Part shown: piece after piece, positions 14,765 to 22,436 of the stretch
Numbering within the stretch: the first letter of the stretch is position 1
Layout: every line of letters begins with the position of its first letter
Made by a program: the position numbers and the translations under genes
Notes under the pieces: generated by a model
The model's input: only the letters and a program-made list of their open reading frames with translations
The model's database searches: none
Told to the model about the DNA's origin: nothing
From: JBFMDN01 sp040753915
GTDB lineage: Bacteria; Desulfobacterota; Desulfomonilia; Desulfomonilales; Desulfomonilaceae
Assembly (NCBI GenBank): GCA_040753915.1
Contig: JBFMDN010000082.1
Span: forward strand, 1 to 22,436
Length of the DNA stretch: 22,436 nucleotides
Direction of reading: 5' to 3'

Positions 14765-17700
14765 CACGGAAATTCTCGAAGATTACGGCAGCGAAGCGCG
14801 GGAGCTCCTTGACGAAATGGATCATAACCTTATTCGTCTGGAAAAAGAAGGCAGCTCGCCCGAACTGCTGAACAACATCTTCCGTGCCGTACACTGCATT
14901 AAAGGATCTGCCGAATACATCGGCCTGGAGCGATCCAGCACCTTGACTCACGGCATAGAGAACCTCTTGGACCGCCTTCGAGAAGGTGCTGCAGCCCTGA
15001 CCCCTCCGATCGTCGATTTCCTCTTCCGGGCCAAGGATCTTATATCCACCCTCGTTTCTGAGGTATCGCAGCATCACGCGGAAAGATCGGAGATCTCGGG
15101 GATCATGGAGGAGTTGGATCGCTTCCTCATGCAAGCTCCGGACGATGGACTGGCGGACAAATCTCTCACAGCGTCCTCCCTTGCCTCACAGGTGGTCGAG
15201 ACTGGTTTCCTGGCTTCGGAAAGCGCCTCAGAAGAGGTCGTTCCCACGGACGGTGCTTCCTCCATCCCGGATGAAGCGCAAGAGGTAATCTCGGAGGCGG
15301 AGCAGGATGCTGCAACAACAGCTACTCGCCCTGAGGACACGATTCCTGAGAAGCTTTCCGCCGACGAATACGCTTTCCGGCCCGAGCCGTTCCAGGATGC
15401 TGAGCCCACGCTGGCAGATGTGTTCGACCAATCCGAGAGCAATGATACCACTGTCGTCCCCACTGAAGAGGAAGCGGAATCGCCATTCGGGCTCACCCAC
15501 CTTCGAGAGGGCTCTCTCGAGGAGACCGTATCTCACGTGCTCAGCATTTCACTCTATCTGGACGACCTCCAAGACGGCCTCAACGAAGAGGAAGCCCTGT
15601 CTTTCATCATGCAGAAGATCGGTGTCCTCAGAGAGCATCCATCATTCAGCACGCGTCAGGATATGCTTGATATCCTTGACTCTATGGAAGAGCGGCTGAT
15701 GGCAGTGGCCGAAGGTCCGGCAACGCAATATAGCGAGAATGTCGAGGGACTTCGAGGTCTTCTCCATGCTTTGAGGCCGTACTATCCACCGGACCTGTTC
15801 CCACTGGATCAGAAGACCGGGGAGGACCGACAAGCCTATCTCATGTCAGGCAAAGGGCAGCCATCGGAGCCGCCGATTCCATCCGCATTCGCGGAGGAGT
15901 TGGCCCAGGTTCCTGGAATCACGTCCCCTATCGCAGACGCTCTTGTCCAAGCAGGGTTCGTGTCCTGGGATGGGATCGCGTCTGCAGACCTCGCATCCCT
16001 GACCGAAGTGGAAGGAGTCTCGCCCTCCCTGGCTAGGAGCCTTCTCCACGCGGCAGGAGTCACTCCTCCTGTACCCAAGCCGGTACCGGTACCCGTCGCC
16101 CGTCCCAGGGAAGATCGTTCGCTTCTGGCTGATGTGGACGACGATCTGCTCAAGGAGTTTGAGGGCATTTTCGTACCGCCGGAAGCCGGGGAAGCCGAAG
16201 GTAAATCCGATAGCGCACCTTCCGAGATCGCAGCGGATCTTCTCGAGGAGCTGGGCTCAGTTGGCGAGACCGACCGCGAGATCATGGAAATCTTTCTCTC
16301 GTACGGTTGGGAAATTGTCGAGAAACTCCGGCCTCTTGTCAGGACTATGGAGGAAAGCGGTGCGGAGAGGAGCACGTTGGAGAAAGCAGCCGATCTGATC
16401 AAGCATATCAGGTCCTCATCCACGTACATGGATTACCAGGGATTGGCCTCTTTTCTTGATCAGTGGTACGAAAAGACGCTTTGGGCTGCCTCAAGGATCG
16501 AATCAATTTCTCGCGCAGATCTCGAGTTCATGAATGAATACCTGCAGCGCTTCCAGCAGTTCCTCCATGGCTTGGAAAGAGCCCTCAATCCAGCTTCCAC
16601 CTTTGAGCCAGGTGCGTCACAGGCCGGTGAAGCTCCGTACGAGTTGATTGCTTATTCGACGCGTGAGAGGAACGGAGCCAGAGCGGAAGAGGTTCCCTCT
16701 GAAAGCAGCGAGAGATTCGTTGGCGTTGCGGCGACCACCGAGCACGGGGAGCCTGCCGCAGAGAGGGCCGAGGTACCGGAGGCGGGTGTAGCGCCGCCCG
16801 CCGAGGCAGGCGCTCAAGTCGTTCCTGCAAGCGATTTCGGGCATGACGGGGCTCTCGTCAAGACTATGCGCGTGGATTCCAGCAAGGTGGACCTGCTGTT
16901 AAACCAGGTGGGAGAGCTGGTGGTGAATCGCTCTTATGTGGAGCAGCTTTCCTTCGAGCTCAAGGAATTCCAGCGCTTGTTGATGACAACCAAGGTTGTG
17001 GGGAAACGCGAGCTTTCCGTAGTCAAAGACTTGATTTTGAAGGTGGGCCAGGTAAGCCTTTCCCTCGGACGCGTGTCCACGGACATTCAGGAAGGCGTAA
17101 TGAAGCTCCGAATGCTCCCCATCGGCCAGCTATTTAACCGAATGCCTCGCCTGATACGCGACTTGTCGCGACGAGTAGGGAAAGTGGTCAACCTCGAGGT
17201 GTACGGTGGGGATACGGAAGTGGACAAGCGTGTAATCGAGCAGATCTACAATCCGCTGGTCCATCTAATACGAAACTCTGTGGATCATGGCATTGAGGAT
17301 CCGGAAACCCGTAAGCGCCTCGGAAAGGGCGAGGAAGGCTCTGTCATTCTCCGTGCTTATTCAGAGGGAAACCAAGTTGTCATCGATGTGGAGGATGACG
17401 GTTCGGGAATAGACAGGCGGGCAGTACTGCGAAAGGCGGTTGAAAGCAGGCTCCTCGACGGTCAGGACTTGGAAAACATTTCCACACAGGAAGTATACAA
17501 TTTCCTCTTTCTCCCGGGCTTCTCGACCAGCGAAAAGGTGACGCGTACTTCGGGCCGGGGTGTCGGTATGGATGTTGTCAAGAAAGATGTGGAGAAGATA
17601 AACGGCCACGTCGAGATCGAGTCATGGGAAACCAGGGGTACGAGAATCTCTATCAAGATCCCGTTGACACTTGCAATCATCCAGACGCTCCTCATAAGAT

Positions 17701-18140
17701 CGGGTAAACATCATTTTGCTATTCCGTTAACCTCCGTTCGAGAGATCGTTCAGGTCAATCGAAATGACATCCAGACCATTGAAGGTTTCGAAGTCATCAA
17801 GTTTCGTCACGAAACGATTCCGGTGTTACGCGTTTCGGAAATCTTCAAGCTTGAAGAGACCCGGGAAGCCAGGTTTCTGGTTATAGCAACGGCCGGTCCC
17901 AAGACGATCGGCTTTTTGGTGGAGAGCCTCTTGGGCGAACAAGACGTTGTCATCAAGCCTCTAGCAGAACATGTTTGCGAAATTAGAGGCCTGGCAGGCT
18001 CGACCATTCTCGGCGACGGTACCATAGCCCTGGTCATGGACGTCACCGAAATCGTCGATGACATCATGTTTCAACAGAGGCAGCTAGGCATTCAAGGAGG
18101 TCCGTACGCACGGAGCGAATCGGTGGCAGGAATTCGGTAA
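14757..18140 (+). CDS. cheA: Large CheA histidine kinase with helix-hairpin-helix insert
   Basis: This 1127-residue cytoplasmic kinase is much longer than the usual 650-700. Residues 1-105 form an HPt domain (phospho-His46 in HCIKGSAEY). An acidic linker and a helical region (about 240-345) precede a helix-hairpin-helix pair at about 380-434 (VPGITSPIADAL; VEGVSPSLARSLL). A second, degenerate HPt-like helical domain spans about 490-610, with His550 near the expected site but no HxxKGS motif. The core is complete: P3 dimerisation from about 701, N box (Asn840, NSVDHGIED), G1 (DDGSGI, 880-885), FLPGFSTSE, G2 (GRGVGMDVV near 934), GTRISIKIPLTL, and the CheW-like P5 to about 1105. No receiver is fused. 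The start overlaps the upstream gene by 8 nt, with AAGGGA upstream. Confidence 0.95.
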   Translation: MIDTEILEDYGSEARELLDEMDHNLIRLEKEGSSPELLNNIFRAVHCIKGSAEYIGLERSSTLTHGIENLLDRLREGAAALTPPIVDFLFRAKDLISTLVSEVSQHHAERSEISGIMEELDRFLMQAPDDGLADKSLTASSLASQVVETGFLASESASEEVVPTDGASSIPDEAQEVISEAEQDAATTATRPEDTIPEKLSADEYAFRPEPFQDAEPTLADVFDQSESNDTTVVPTEEEAESPFGLTHLREGSLEETVSHVLSISLYLDDLQDGLNEEEALSFIMQKIGVLREHPSFSTRQDMLDILDSMEERLMAVAEGPATQYSENVEGLRGLLHALRPYYPPDLFPLDQKTGEDRQAYLMSGKGQPSEPPIPSAFAEELAQVPGITSPIADALVQAGFVSWDGIASADLASLTEVEGVSPSLARSLLHAAGVTPPVPKPVPVPVARPREDRSLLADVDDDLLKEFEGIFVPPEAGEAEGKSDSAPSEIAADLLEELGSVGETDREIMEIFLSYGWEIVEKLRPLVRTMEESGAERSTLEKAADLIKHIRSSSTYMDYQGLASFLDQWYEKTLWAASRIESISRADLEFMNEYLQRFQQFLHGLERALNPASTFEPGASQAGEAPYELIAYSTRERNGARAEEVPSESSERFVGVAATTEHGEPAAERAEVPEAGVAPPAEAGAQVVPASDFGHDGALVKTMRVDSSKVDLLLNQVGELVVNRSYVEQLSFELKEFQRLLMTTKVVGKRELSVVKDLILKVGQVSLSLGRVSTDIQEGVMKLRMLPIGQLFNRMPRLIRDLSRRVGKVVNLEVYGGDTEVDKRVIEQIYNPLVHLIRNSVDHGIEDPETRKRLGKGEEGSVILRAYSEGNQVVIDVEDDGSGIDRRAVLRKAVESRLLDGQDLENISTQEVYNFLFLPGFSTSEKVTRTSGRGVGMDVVKKDVEKINGHVEIESWETRGTRISIKIPLTLAIIQTLLIRSGKHHFAIPLTSVREIVQVNRNDIQTIEGFEVIKFRHETIPVLRVSEIFKLEETREARFLVIATAGPKTIGFLVESLLGEQDVVIKPLAEHVCEIRGLAGSTILGDGTIALVMDVTEIVDDIMFQQRQLGIQGGPYARSESVAGIR

Positions 18141-18297
18141 TGAGGTCTCTCACCGATCGCTCCAAACCTGAGCGGACCACGATGGCCTGCGGCACCATTA
18201 GAAGGACTACGCTTTGACGGTAGTCACTTTTCGGTACTGCAAATCCTTGAGAGGAGCTCCGGATTCAACAGTCTAAGTGCGCGAGGTGCTCACGAGC

Positions 18298-19083
18298 ATG
18301 GGCGAGCTCATAGCTATCGTAAGCCAAAAAGGCGGAGTGGGAAAAACCGCTACTGCCGTGAATCTGGGGGCATGCCTTTCGGCGCTCAAGAAACGCGTAC
18401 TCCTGGTCGGGATCGATCCCCAATGTGGATTGACTACGTGTTTCGGGCTCGACAGTACGGGTGTCCGAGGCGGCCTCTTGGACATCCTGCGCGATGGCAT
18501 GGCACCCACTGACGTGATCCATCCTTCTCATCCTCGTCTTCCACGTCTTGACGTGGTCCCTTCGAATATACTGACCACTGCGGACGAGGAGCACTTTGTG
18601 CTGCTGCTCAATCGTGAGCCCGGCGCGTTAGGACAGATTTTGGAGGAGCTGAGACATCTGTACGACTTCGTGTTTGTTGACTGTCCGCCGCGATTGGACA
18701 ACCCGACAAAGGCTGCGCTGATCGCTGCGGACACCTATCTGGTTCCCGTCCAATGCGAGTATGCCTCAATGGGGACCGTTGGCCGAGTGCTTAGAGCTGC
18801 TCTAGAAATCAAGAGGTCACACAACGCGCGATTGGGGATATTTGGCTTTCTGATTACTATGGCGGACAAACGGTCAGGGTTTACCGTCAAGGTGGTGCAG
18901 GAAATTCGTCAGTATCTCAAGGAATGGGTATTCCGCACCATTATTCCCCGTGATCCTAAATTGGCAGAGATTCCGCAGCGACGCGAACCGGTGATTGCAT
19001 ATGACCTCCAAACAGGAGGCGCGCGGGCCTATATCCAGTTGGCGAGGGAAATCCTGGCACTTCGCGAGGATCGAAAAAGATAG
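18298..19083 (+). CDS. ParA/Soj-family ATPase, chemosensory-associated
   Basis: This 261-residue ATPase has the deviant Walker A motif KGGVGKT (residues 11-17), Walker A' Asp40 in GIDPQ, Walker B in FVFVDCPPR and the VPVQCEYASM segment typical of ParA. The ATG at 18298 has GAGGTG nine bases upstream; an in-frame GTG at 18277 has no ribosome binding site. No ParB gene and no parS cluster are visible. Its place between cheA and a CheB-like gene recalls the PpfA and ParC proteins, which position chemosensory arrays in Rhodobacter and Vibrio. A similar positioning role is inferred; chromosome or plasmid partition is less likely here. Confidence 0.88.
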   Translation: MGELIAIVSQKGGVGKTATAVNLGACLSALKKRVLLVGIDPQCGLTTCFGLDSTGVRGGLLDILRDGMAPTDVIHPSHPRLPRLDVVPSNILTTADEEHFVLLLNREPGALGQILEELRHLYDFVFVDCPPRLDNPTKAALIAADTYLVPVQCEYASMGTVGRVLRAALEIKRSHNARLGIFGFLITMADKRSGFTVKVVQEIRQYLKEWVFRTIIPRDPKLAEIPQRREPVIAYDLQTGGARAYIQLAREILALREDRKR

Positions 19084-19167
19084 GCGACATCCCTGGGAGA
19101 AGCCCTGAAGGGACTCCTCCGGTGTGGGGCGCACGCGGTGGGAGTGTCAACCTTAAGGGGAGAACGT

Positions 19168-20220
19168 ATGGACCCCCACGAGAACAATAGGATTCGAGTC
19201 CTGGTCGTAGACGATTCAGCTCTCATGAGTCGGCAAATTGCAGGCATTTTGGGAGATGACGATCATATTCACGTGGTAGGAAGGGCAAAAGACGGTCAGG
19301 AAGCTCTCGATATGATAGAAATTCTCAAGCCTGATGTCATCACGCTCGATGTGGAAATGCCTCGGATGAACGGCATAACCACCTTGAAGCACATCATGGT
19401 CCGATATGCCACCCCCACGGTGATGATCAGTGCCCTGACCACTGAGGGAGCGCGAACCACCTTTGACGCGCTTAAATTCGGAGCAATCGACGTCATTGCA
19501 AAACCTTCGCGCAGAGAAGACCAGAGCCTCGAAGCGCAAAAAGCGGAAATCGTCGCGAAAGTCAGAAGAGCCGCGGCCATAAGGACTGGGAGGTCACGCT
19601 ACGTTCGCGTGCCATCCTCCGGGAGTGCCGCCATCAAGGGACCGGGCAAGCCTGCAGATCGGAGCACGCGGCTCATCGGAATGGGCGCTGGAACTGGCGG
19701 CTATTACGGGCTGCTTCGGGTTGTCCCGGCGTTGCGAAAGACATTTGCCAATACCATCATTGCCATGCTCCTCGTGGCAAACAAATATATAGAGCCGTTC
19801 ATCGGTTATTTGGATTGGCACAGCGCCATACCGGTACGAGGCATCCGCGGAGTCACTATTCCGGAAAAAGGGACGTGCTACGTGTGTAGCGGGGAAGATG
19901 GTCTTATCATTGAGAAGAACAGGGACGGAATCCCAAGATTTAAGGTCATGGGCCAGTACACCGCAAACCCAGGCCCCATTGACAGGCTTTTCCTCTCTTT
20001 GAGCGCTTTTGGACAGCGGGCTGCCGGCATCGTCATGACTGGCCCTGGCTCCGACGGGGCTGGCGGTGCTGCAGTGCTCCGAGGTGTCGGCGGCACCGTG
20101 CTGGCGCAAGACATCAACAACTGTCTCGACCCCCAGATGCCTCTGGCAGCATTGGAAATAGACGCGGTGGACGGAGTACTTGCCGATTACGAAATTCCCG
20201 ACTTCCTTATGAAACTGTAG
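19168..20220 (+). CDS. CheB-like response regulator with inactive methylesterase domain
   Basis: This 350-residue protein has a normal receiver (residues 10-125: DD15-16, Asp61, Lys112) joined to a CheB-type domain (about 165-345). The catalytic serine is replaced: the ASTGG motif reads AGTGG with Gly175. No histidine occurs near the expected position about 26 residues on (IIAMLLVANKY). The catalytic aspartate is kept as Asp296 in GPGSDG. Methylesterase activity is therefore not expected; it may be a phosphorylation-controlled binding protein. The ATG at 19168 has GGGGAG five bases upstream; an in-frame GTG at 19138 lacks one. It is the last gene of the cluster. No cheR lies nearby. Confidence 0.88.
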   Translation: MDPHENNRIRVLVVDDSALMSRQIAGILGDDDHIHVVGRAKDGQEALDMIEILKPDVITLDVEMPRMNGITTLKHIMVRYATPTVMISALTTEGARTTFDALKFGAIDVIAKPSRREDQSLEAQKAEIVAKVRRAAAIRTGRSRYVRVPSSGSAAIKGPGKPADRSTRLIGMGAGTGGYYGLLRVVPALRKTFANTIIAMLLVANKYIEPFIGYLDWHSAIPVRGIRGVTIPEKGTCYVCSGEDGLIIEKNRDGIPRFKVMGQYTANPGPIDRLFLSLSAFGQRAAGIVMTGPGSDGAGGAAVLRGVGGTVLAQDINNCLDPQMPLAALEIDAVDGVLADYEIPDFLMKL

Positions 20221-20240
20221 GCGAGCGCGAGGTCCAGGAT

Positions 20241-20297
20241 CCCTTTTCCAAGCCCGTTTCGTAGAGAGATGCGTTTGGAAGGGGGCTTCGTTTTTTT
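20241..20297 (+). terminator. Probable intrinsic terminator of the chemosensory cluster
   Basis: CCC-(TT)-TTCCAA and TTGGAA-GGG form an interrupted stem over a loop of about 23 nt, followed by GGCTTCG and seven T. An alternative stem pairs AAGCCC with GGGCTT right before the T-tract. It lies 20 nt after the last che gene stop. The large loop and imperfect stem reduce confidence. Confidence 0.5.
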
Positions 20298-20381
20298 GGC
20301 CTTCAACAATGAACGGCGAGACGAAAATGTCTCGGAATTGCGGCAAATGTTAAGATCGTGGCACGCTTCTTTTTTGCACCC

Positions 20382-20475
20382 TCACAGTTGCTCTCCCGAA
20401 GGGAGAGGGGACTTGCAACCGCCCGGAATTACAGAGCCGTCTCCCTCTGGGAGAGGGTGGGGTGAGGGCCCCATG
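20382..20475 (+). repeat. Internal member of the GC-rich dispersed repeat family
   Basis: The hairpin CTCTCCC-GAA-GGGAGAG and a second block TCCCTCTGGGAG, ending GTGGGGTGAGGG, share wording with the repeat at the right end of the window (about 22350-22420), with a different spacer. It is non-coding and lies between the che terminator and the next gene. The rest of 20298-20802 contains no gene that can be supported. Confidence 0.6.
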
Positions 20476-20559
20476 GGCAGTATCCTCCCTCACCGTACCA
20501 CTTTTTCTGCTGTTTCCCGAGTTTTGAGAACTTTTCAGACGCCCGTTCTACTGGTCTGC

Positions 20560-20700
20560 GATCCTCCCATGAATGATCTTGACACATGGGTATCGGGAGC
20601 ATTTTTGTCATCATTTCTCGGGTATTCTAGCTACTTATTACTAGATTCTCCTGTCTATGTAAAATATTCTCGACAAATACCTCTAACCTATGATTAAAGC
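20560..20700. other. AT-rich intergenic patch upstream of the putative lipoprotein gene
   Basis: This stretch is clearly richer in A and T than the surrounding sequence and contains TTGACA near 20580 and TAAAAT near 20660, but no pair with good -35/-10 spacing. It probably holds the promoter of the downstream gene. No ORF or hairpin stands out. Confidence 0.3.
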
Positions 20701-20802
20701 TCTTGTGAGCATGGCGCGCTTCGGATGCCGACGCGCGCGCCTCACGGCCTGCGGCCTTGTCGGTTCGGCCACACATTGCCGCCAAATCACGGAGGGAAAG
20801 AC

Positions 20803-21870
20803 GTGAGGGTCAACCGGATCACGCGCGTACACGACAGTGGACTTGTGGGCAGAGCCTCCACCGGTCGGATGACCTGCCAGCCTGCCGGCCTTTGCTTGGT
20901 CACCGCACTTGTGAGGAAGAGTTTCCGATTTGTGGCGGACAACCGCTCACGCCGCCTGTTCCCCTTGCTTGCGCTCTGTTCGGCCGTCTGGGCTCTCGTC
21001 TCACTCTGCGGGGGGTGCGTAATCACTCAGCAATCCATGATGGCCGGCGGGTTGGGCACTCAAGGCGATCAGGGTCTCATAAAACCGGTTATTCCTGAGG
21101 ATTCCCCGGACCTCGCCTCTCAGAATGGGACATCCGACGTGCCGCGTCAAAGCGACACGCTTGACGGTTCTGGAGCCGCTGCCTCGCCTTCCGCTCAGGC
21201 ATCGAGTGGGTCTCCGCAGGAAGTACCCCAAGCCGGTGCGCCGGCGTCCCCGTCAGCGTTCTCTCCTTCCCCATCCACAGGTGGCGACCCGGGTCCTGAA
21301 AGGCCCGCCGGGGGTTCTATGACTCCTCGGCCGTACCAACCCCCTCCTGAGTTGACAGCGAGGAGCTCTCGAGCGGATGGGCCGCGGGACCATGCACCGA
21401 TGGTTCGCGCACCTGAGGTTCCGGCCCGCAGTGGAGTCAATCCTCACGAAGCACCCAAGCCAGCGCCCGAAAGCCAAGAGACGCATCGAGCCAAGGGCAA
21501 GGCCGAAGGAGCGGCCAAACCTGGTGAGAAGTCCGATGAGACGGAGTGGGAAGATCAGAAGGTGAGGCACGCCGCTATGGGGCTGCGCGACGCACATGGG
21601 CCTGCACAGAAGATGAAGCTGTGCTACGCAGTGAAGGATGACGAATGGTGGGTTACATTCTACGAAGATGCCGGCTCGCACTACGAATTGAAGCAGTATG
21701 TTTGGGACCGGGACCTGGAGCGCTTGGAACCTTTTCTGGTCCTCAAGCGAGTCGGCAAGGAAAGGTTTGACCAGCACTTGAGCATGGGCGAACCGGACAG
21801 GGCTTGCGAAGTTATTGACCTGAGTACGCCACGGCACGCGGGAAAGGATGGATCTTCACCGAGCTTTTAG
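20803..21870 (+). CDS. Hypothetical exported, Pro/Ser/Ala-rich protein (possible lipoprotein)
   Basis: No family is recognised. The GTG at 20803 has an excellent GGAGG seven bases upstream and gives 355 residues. A basic segment (NRSRR) followed by a hydrophobic stretch ending LVSLCGGC at Cys72 looks like a signal peptide with an atypical lipobox. A GTG at 20932 would give a normal-length signal of about 29 residues but has a weaker ribosome binding site. Residues about 105-245 are rich in Pro, Ser, Ala and Gly and probably disordered. The last 100 residues look folded, with an aromatic segment DEWWVTFYEDAGSHYELKQY. It is separate from the che cluster and has no informative neighbours. Confidence 0.65.
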   Translation: MRVNRITRVHDSGLVGRASTGRMTCQPAGLCLVTALVRKSFRFVADNRSRRLFPLLALCSAVWALVSLCGGCVITQQSMMAGGLGTQGDQGLIKPVIPEDSPDLASQNGTSDVPRQSDTLDGSGAAASPSAQASSGSPQEVPQAGAPASPSAFSPSPSTGGDPGPERPAGGSMTPRPYQPPPELTARSSRADGPRDHAPMVRAPEVPARSGVNPHEAPKPAPESQETHRAKGKAEGAAKPGEKSDETEWEDQKVRHAAMGLRDAHGPAQKMKLCYAVKDDEWWVTFYEDAGSHYELKQYVWDRDLERLEPFLVLKRVGKERFDQHLSMGEPDRACEVIDLSTPRHAGKDGSSPSF

Positions 21871-22080
21871 ACGCGACGTCGGGGCCAGGGGAGTACGATC
21901 TCGAATCGCCTTGGGAGATATCGTCGGGTGATGATGGTCGCCTTCATTGGGAAGCAATGTCGAGGGGGTAAGCATTCACTCTTGAGCGGGAGGAGAGGAT
22001 CGATTAGCAGAAATCATTAACGATTTTGTTCTGTTCGCCGCGCATAAGTGAATGATTACTCGAGGGGATCTCGGTTTTGG

Positions 22081-22212
22081 CTACCGACGATGACTACCAT
22101 GTCCCGCACTTGTGTTGCTTACTAGGCAATTTTGCAATAACGCCACGTATTCTGCCATGAACTCTGTCAAGGATTTGCACTCCTTCAGAGCCAAAGACAC
22201 CTCATGAGCCAT
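22081..22212 (-). CDS. Short ORF of uncertain reality
   Basis: This 43-residue reading frame (ATG at 22212, TAG at 22083-22081) encodes an amphipathic stretch (SLALKECKSLTEFMAEYVALLQ) that resembles a helix. There is no clear ribosome binding site. It may be a remnant of a longer gene or chance. The surrounding interval 21871-22258 shows nothing else that can be supported. Confidence 0.18.
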   Translation of the reverse strand: MAHEVSLALKECKSLTEFMAEYVALLQNCLVSNTSAGHGSHRR

Positions 22213-22259
22213 AGCAGAATTCCGCCGCTGAGTCTACAAAGGAACATGTCAAGAAGGGA

Positions 22260-22436
22260 TTGCGACGTTGGGGCACCCCTTGTGGGTGCCCAGGGCGGGC
22301 ACTAGGAAATTGTCTCAAAAGCCGGCAGTCCGTGATAATCGTGGCACACCCCCTCACCCTGACCCTCTCCCCCGAAGCGGGGGAGAGGGGATTCTTCCGG
22401 CTCCCTCTCCCTCTGGGAGCATAGGCGTTAAGTTAG
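22260..22436 (-). repeat. Right copy of dispersed GC-rich repeat (inverted relative to left end)
   Basis: The reverse complement matches 95-230 at about 95 percent by eye, apart from an extra block of about 39 bp. That block completes a perfect hairpin (CCCTCTCCCCCG, CTT, CGGGGGAGAGGG) and adds a second small palindrome (CTCCCAGAGGGAG). The GGGCACCC/GGGTGCCC hairpin is also kept. The element may continue past the window end. It is non-coding, with no transposase. Confidence 0.75.

Noticed and set aside
20350..20380. Possible sigma-54 promoter (TGGCAC followed later by TTGC)
   Set aside because: The spacing between the GG and GC elements is several bases too long for the -24/-12 consensus.
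1..22436. Composite transposon or genomic island bounded by the end repeats
   Set aside because: The content is core biosynthesis and a chemosensory operon with no transposase, integrase or tRNA junction; the repeats are better explained as a dispersed family.

Overview
This window (about 22.4 kb, moderately GC-rich) reads as bacterial chromosome. Gene style (frequent GTG/TTG starts, strong GGAG-type ribosome binding sites, PATAN/DUF4388 response regulators, a large CheA, dispersed palindromic GC-rich repeats) suggests a deltaproteobacterium in the broad sense (Desulfobacterota, perhaps Syntrophobacter- or Desulfomonile-like). That placement is inference from gene style, not from a marker gene.

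Left half, minus strand (about 7.6 kb down to 0.38 kb): a complete tryptophan operon in the order trpE-G-(small ORF)-D-C-F-B-A. Most junctions overlap or abut (ATGA between trpE and trpG, GTGA between trpD and trpC, 11 bp between trpC and trpF, 29 bp between trpF and trpB, 3 nt between trpB and trpA). Upstream of trpE lies a textbook transcription attenuator that was not called as a gene: a 28-codon leader peptide with a Trp-Trp-Trp-Arg-Trp run, followed by a GC-rich hairpin and T-tract, with a perfect 7-bp competing pairing. A consensus TTGACA with an upstream A-tract lies just before it.

Right half, plus strand (about 7.67 to 20.3 kb): a divergently transcribed chemosensory cluster. The order is a stand-alone PATAN-domain protein; a four-module response regulator (degenerate receiver, PATAN, receiver, CheB-like domain); CheW; a Cache/HAMP chemoreceptor; CheY; a HAMP-only two-helix membrane protein; a 1127-residue CheA with an internal helix-hairpin-helix module; a ParA/Soj-type ATPase; and a second CheB-like regulator. 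Both CheB-like proteins have broken catalytic triads, in complementary ways. No cheR is present, and the receptor shows no clean methylation-site consensus. The cluster therefore looks like a complete receptor-kinase-regulator circuit in which CheB domains may act as non-enzymatic outputs, PATAN domains may act as effectors, and the ParA may place the array or its target in the cell. This is the most interesting part of the window.

A probable intrinsic terminator closes the cluster. It is followed by an intergenic stretch with a repeat element and an AT-rich patch, then a gene for an unrecognised proline/serine/alanine-rich, probably exported or lipid-anchored protein. Copies of a dispersed GC-rich repeat lie at both ends of the window in opposite orientation, and a third related element sits at about 20.4 kb. 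No rRNA, tRNA, CRISPR array or transposase gene was seen.
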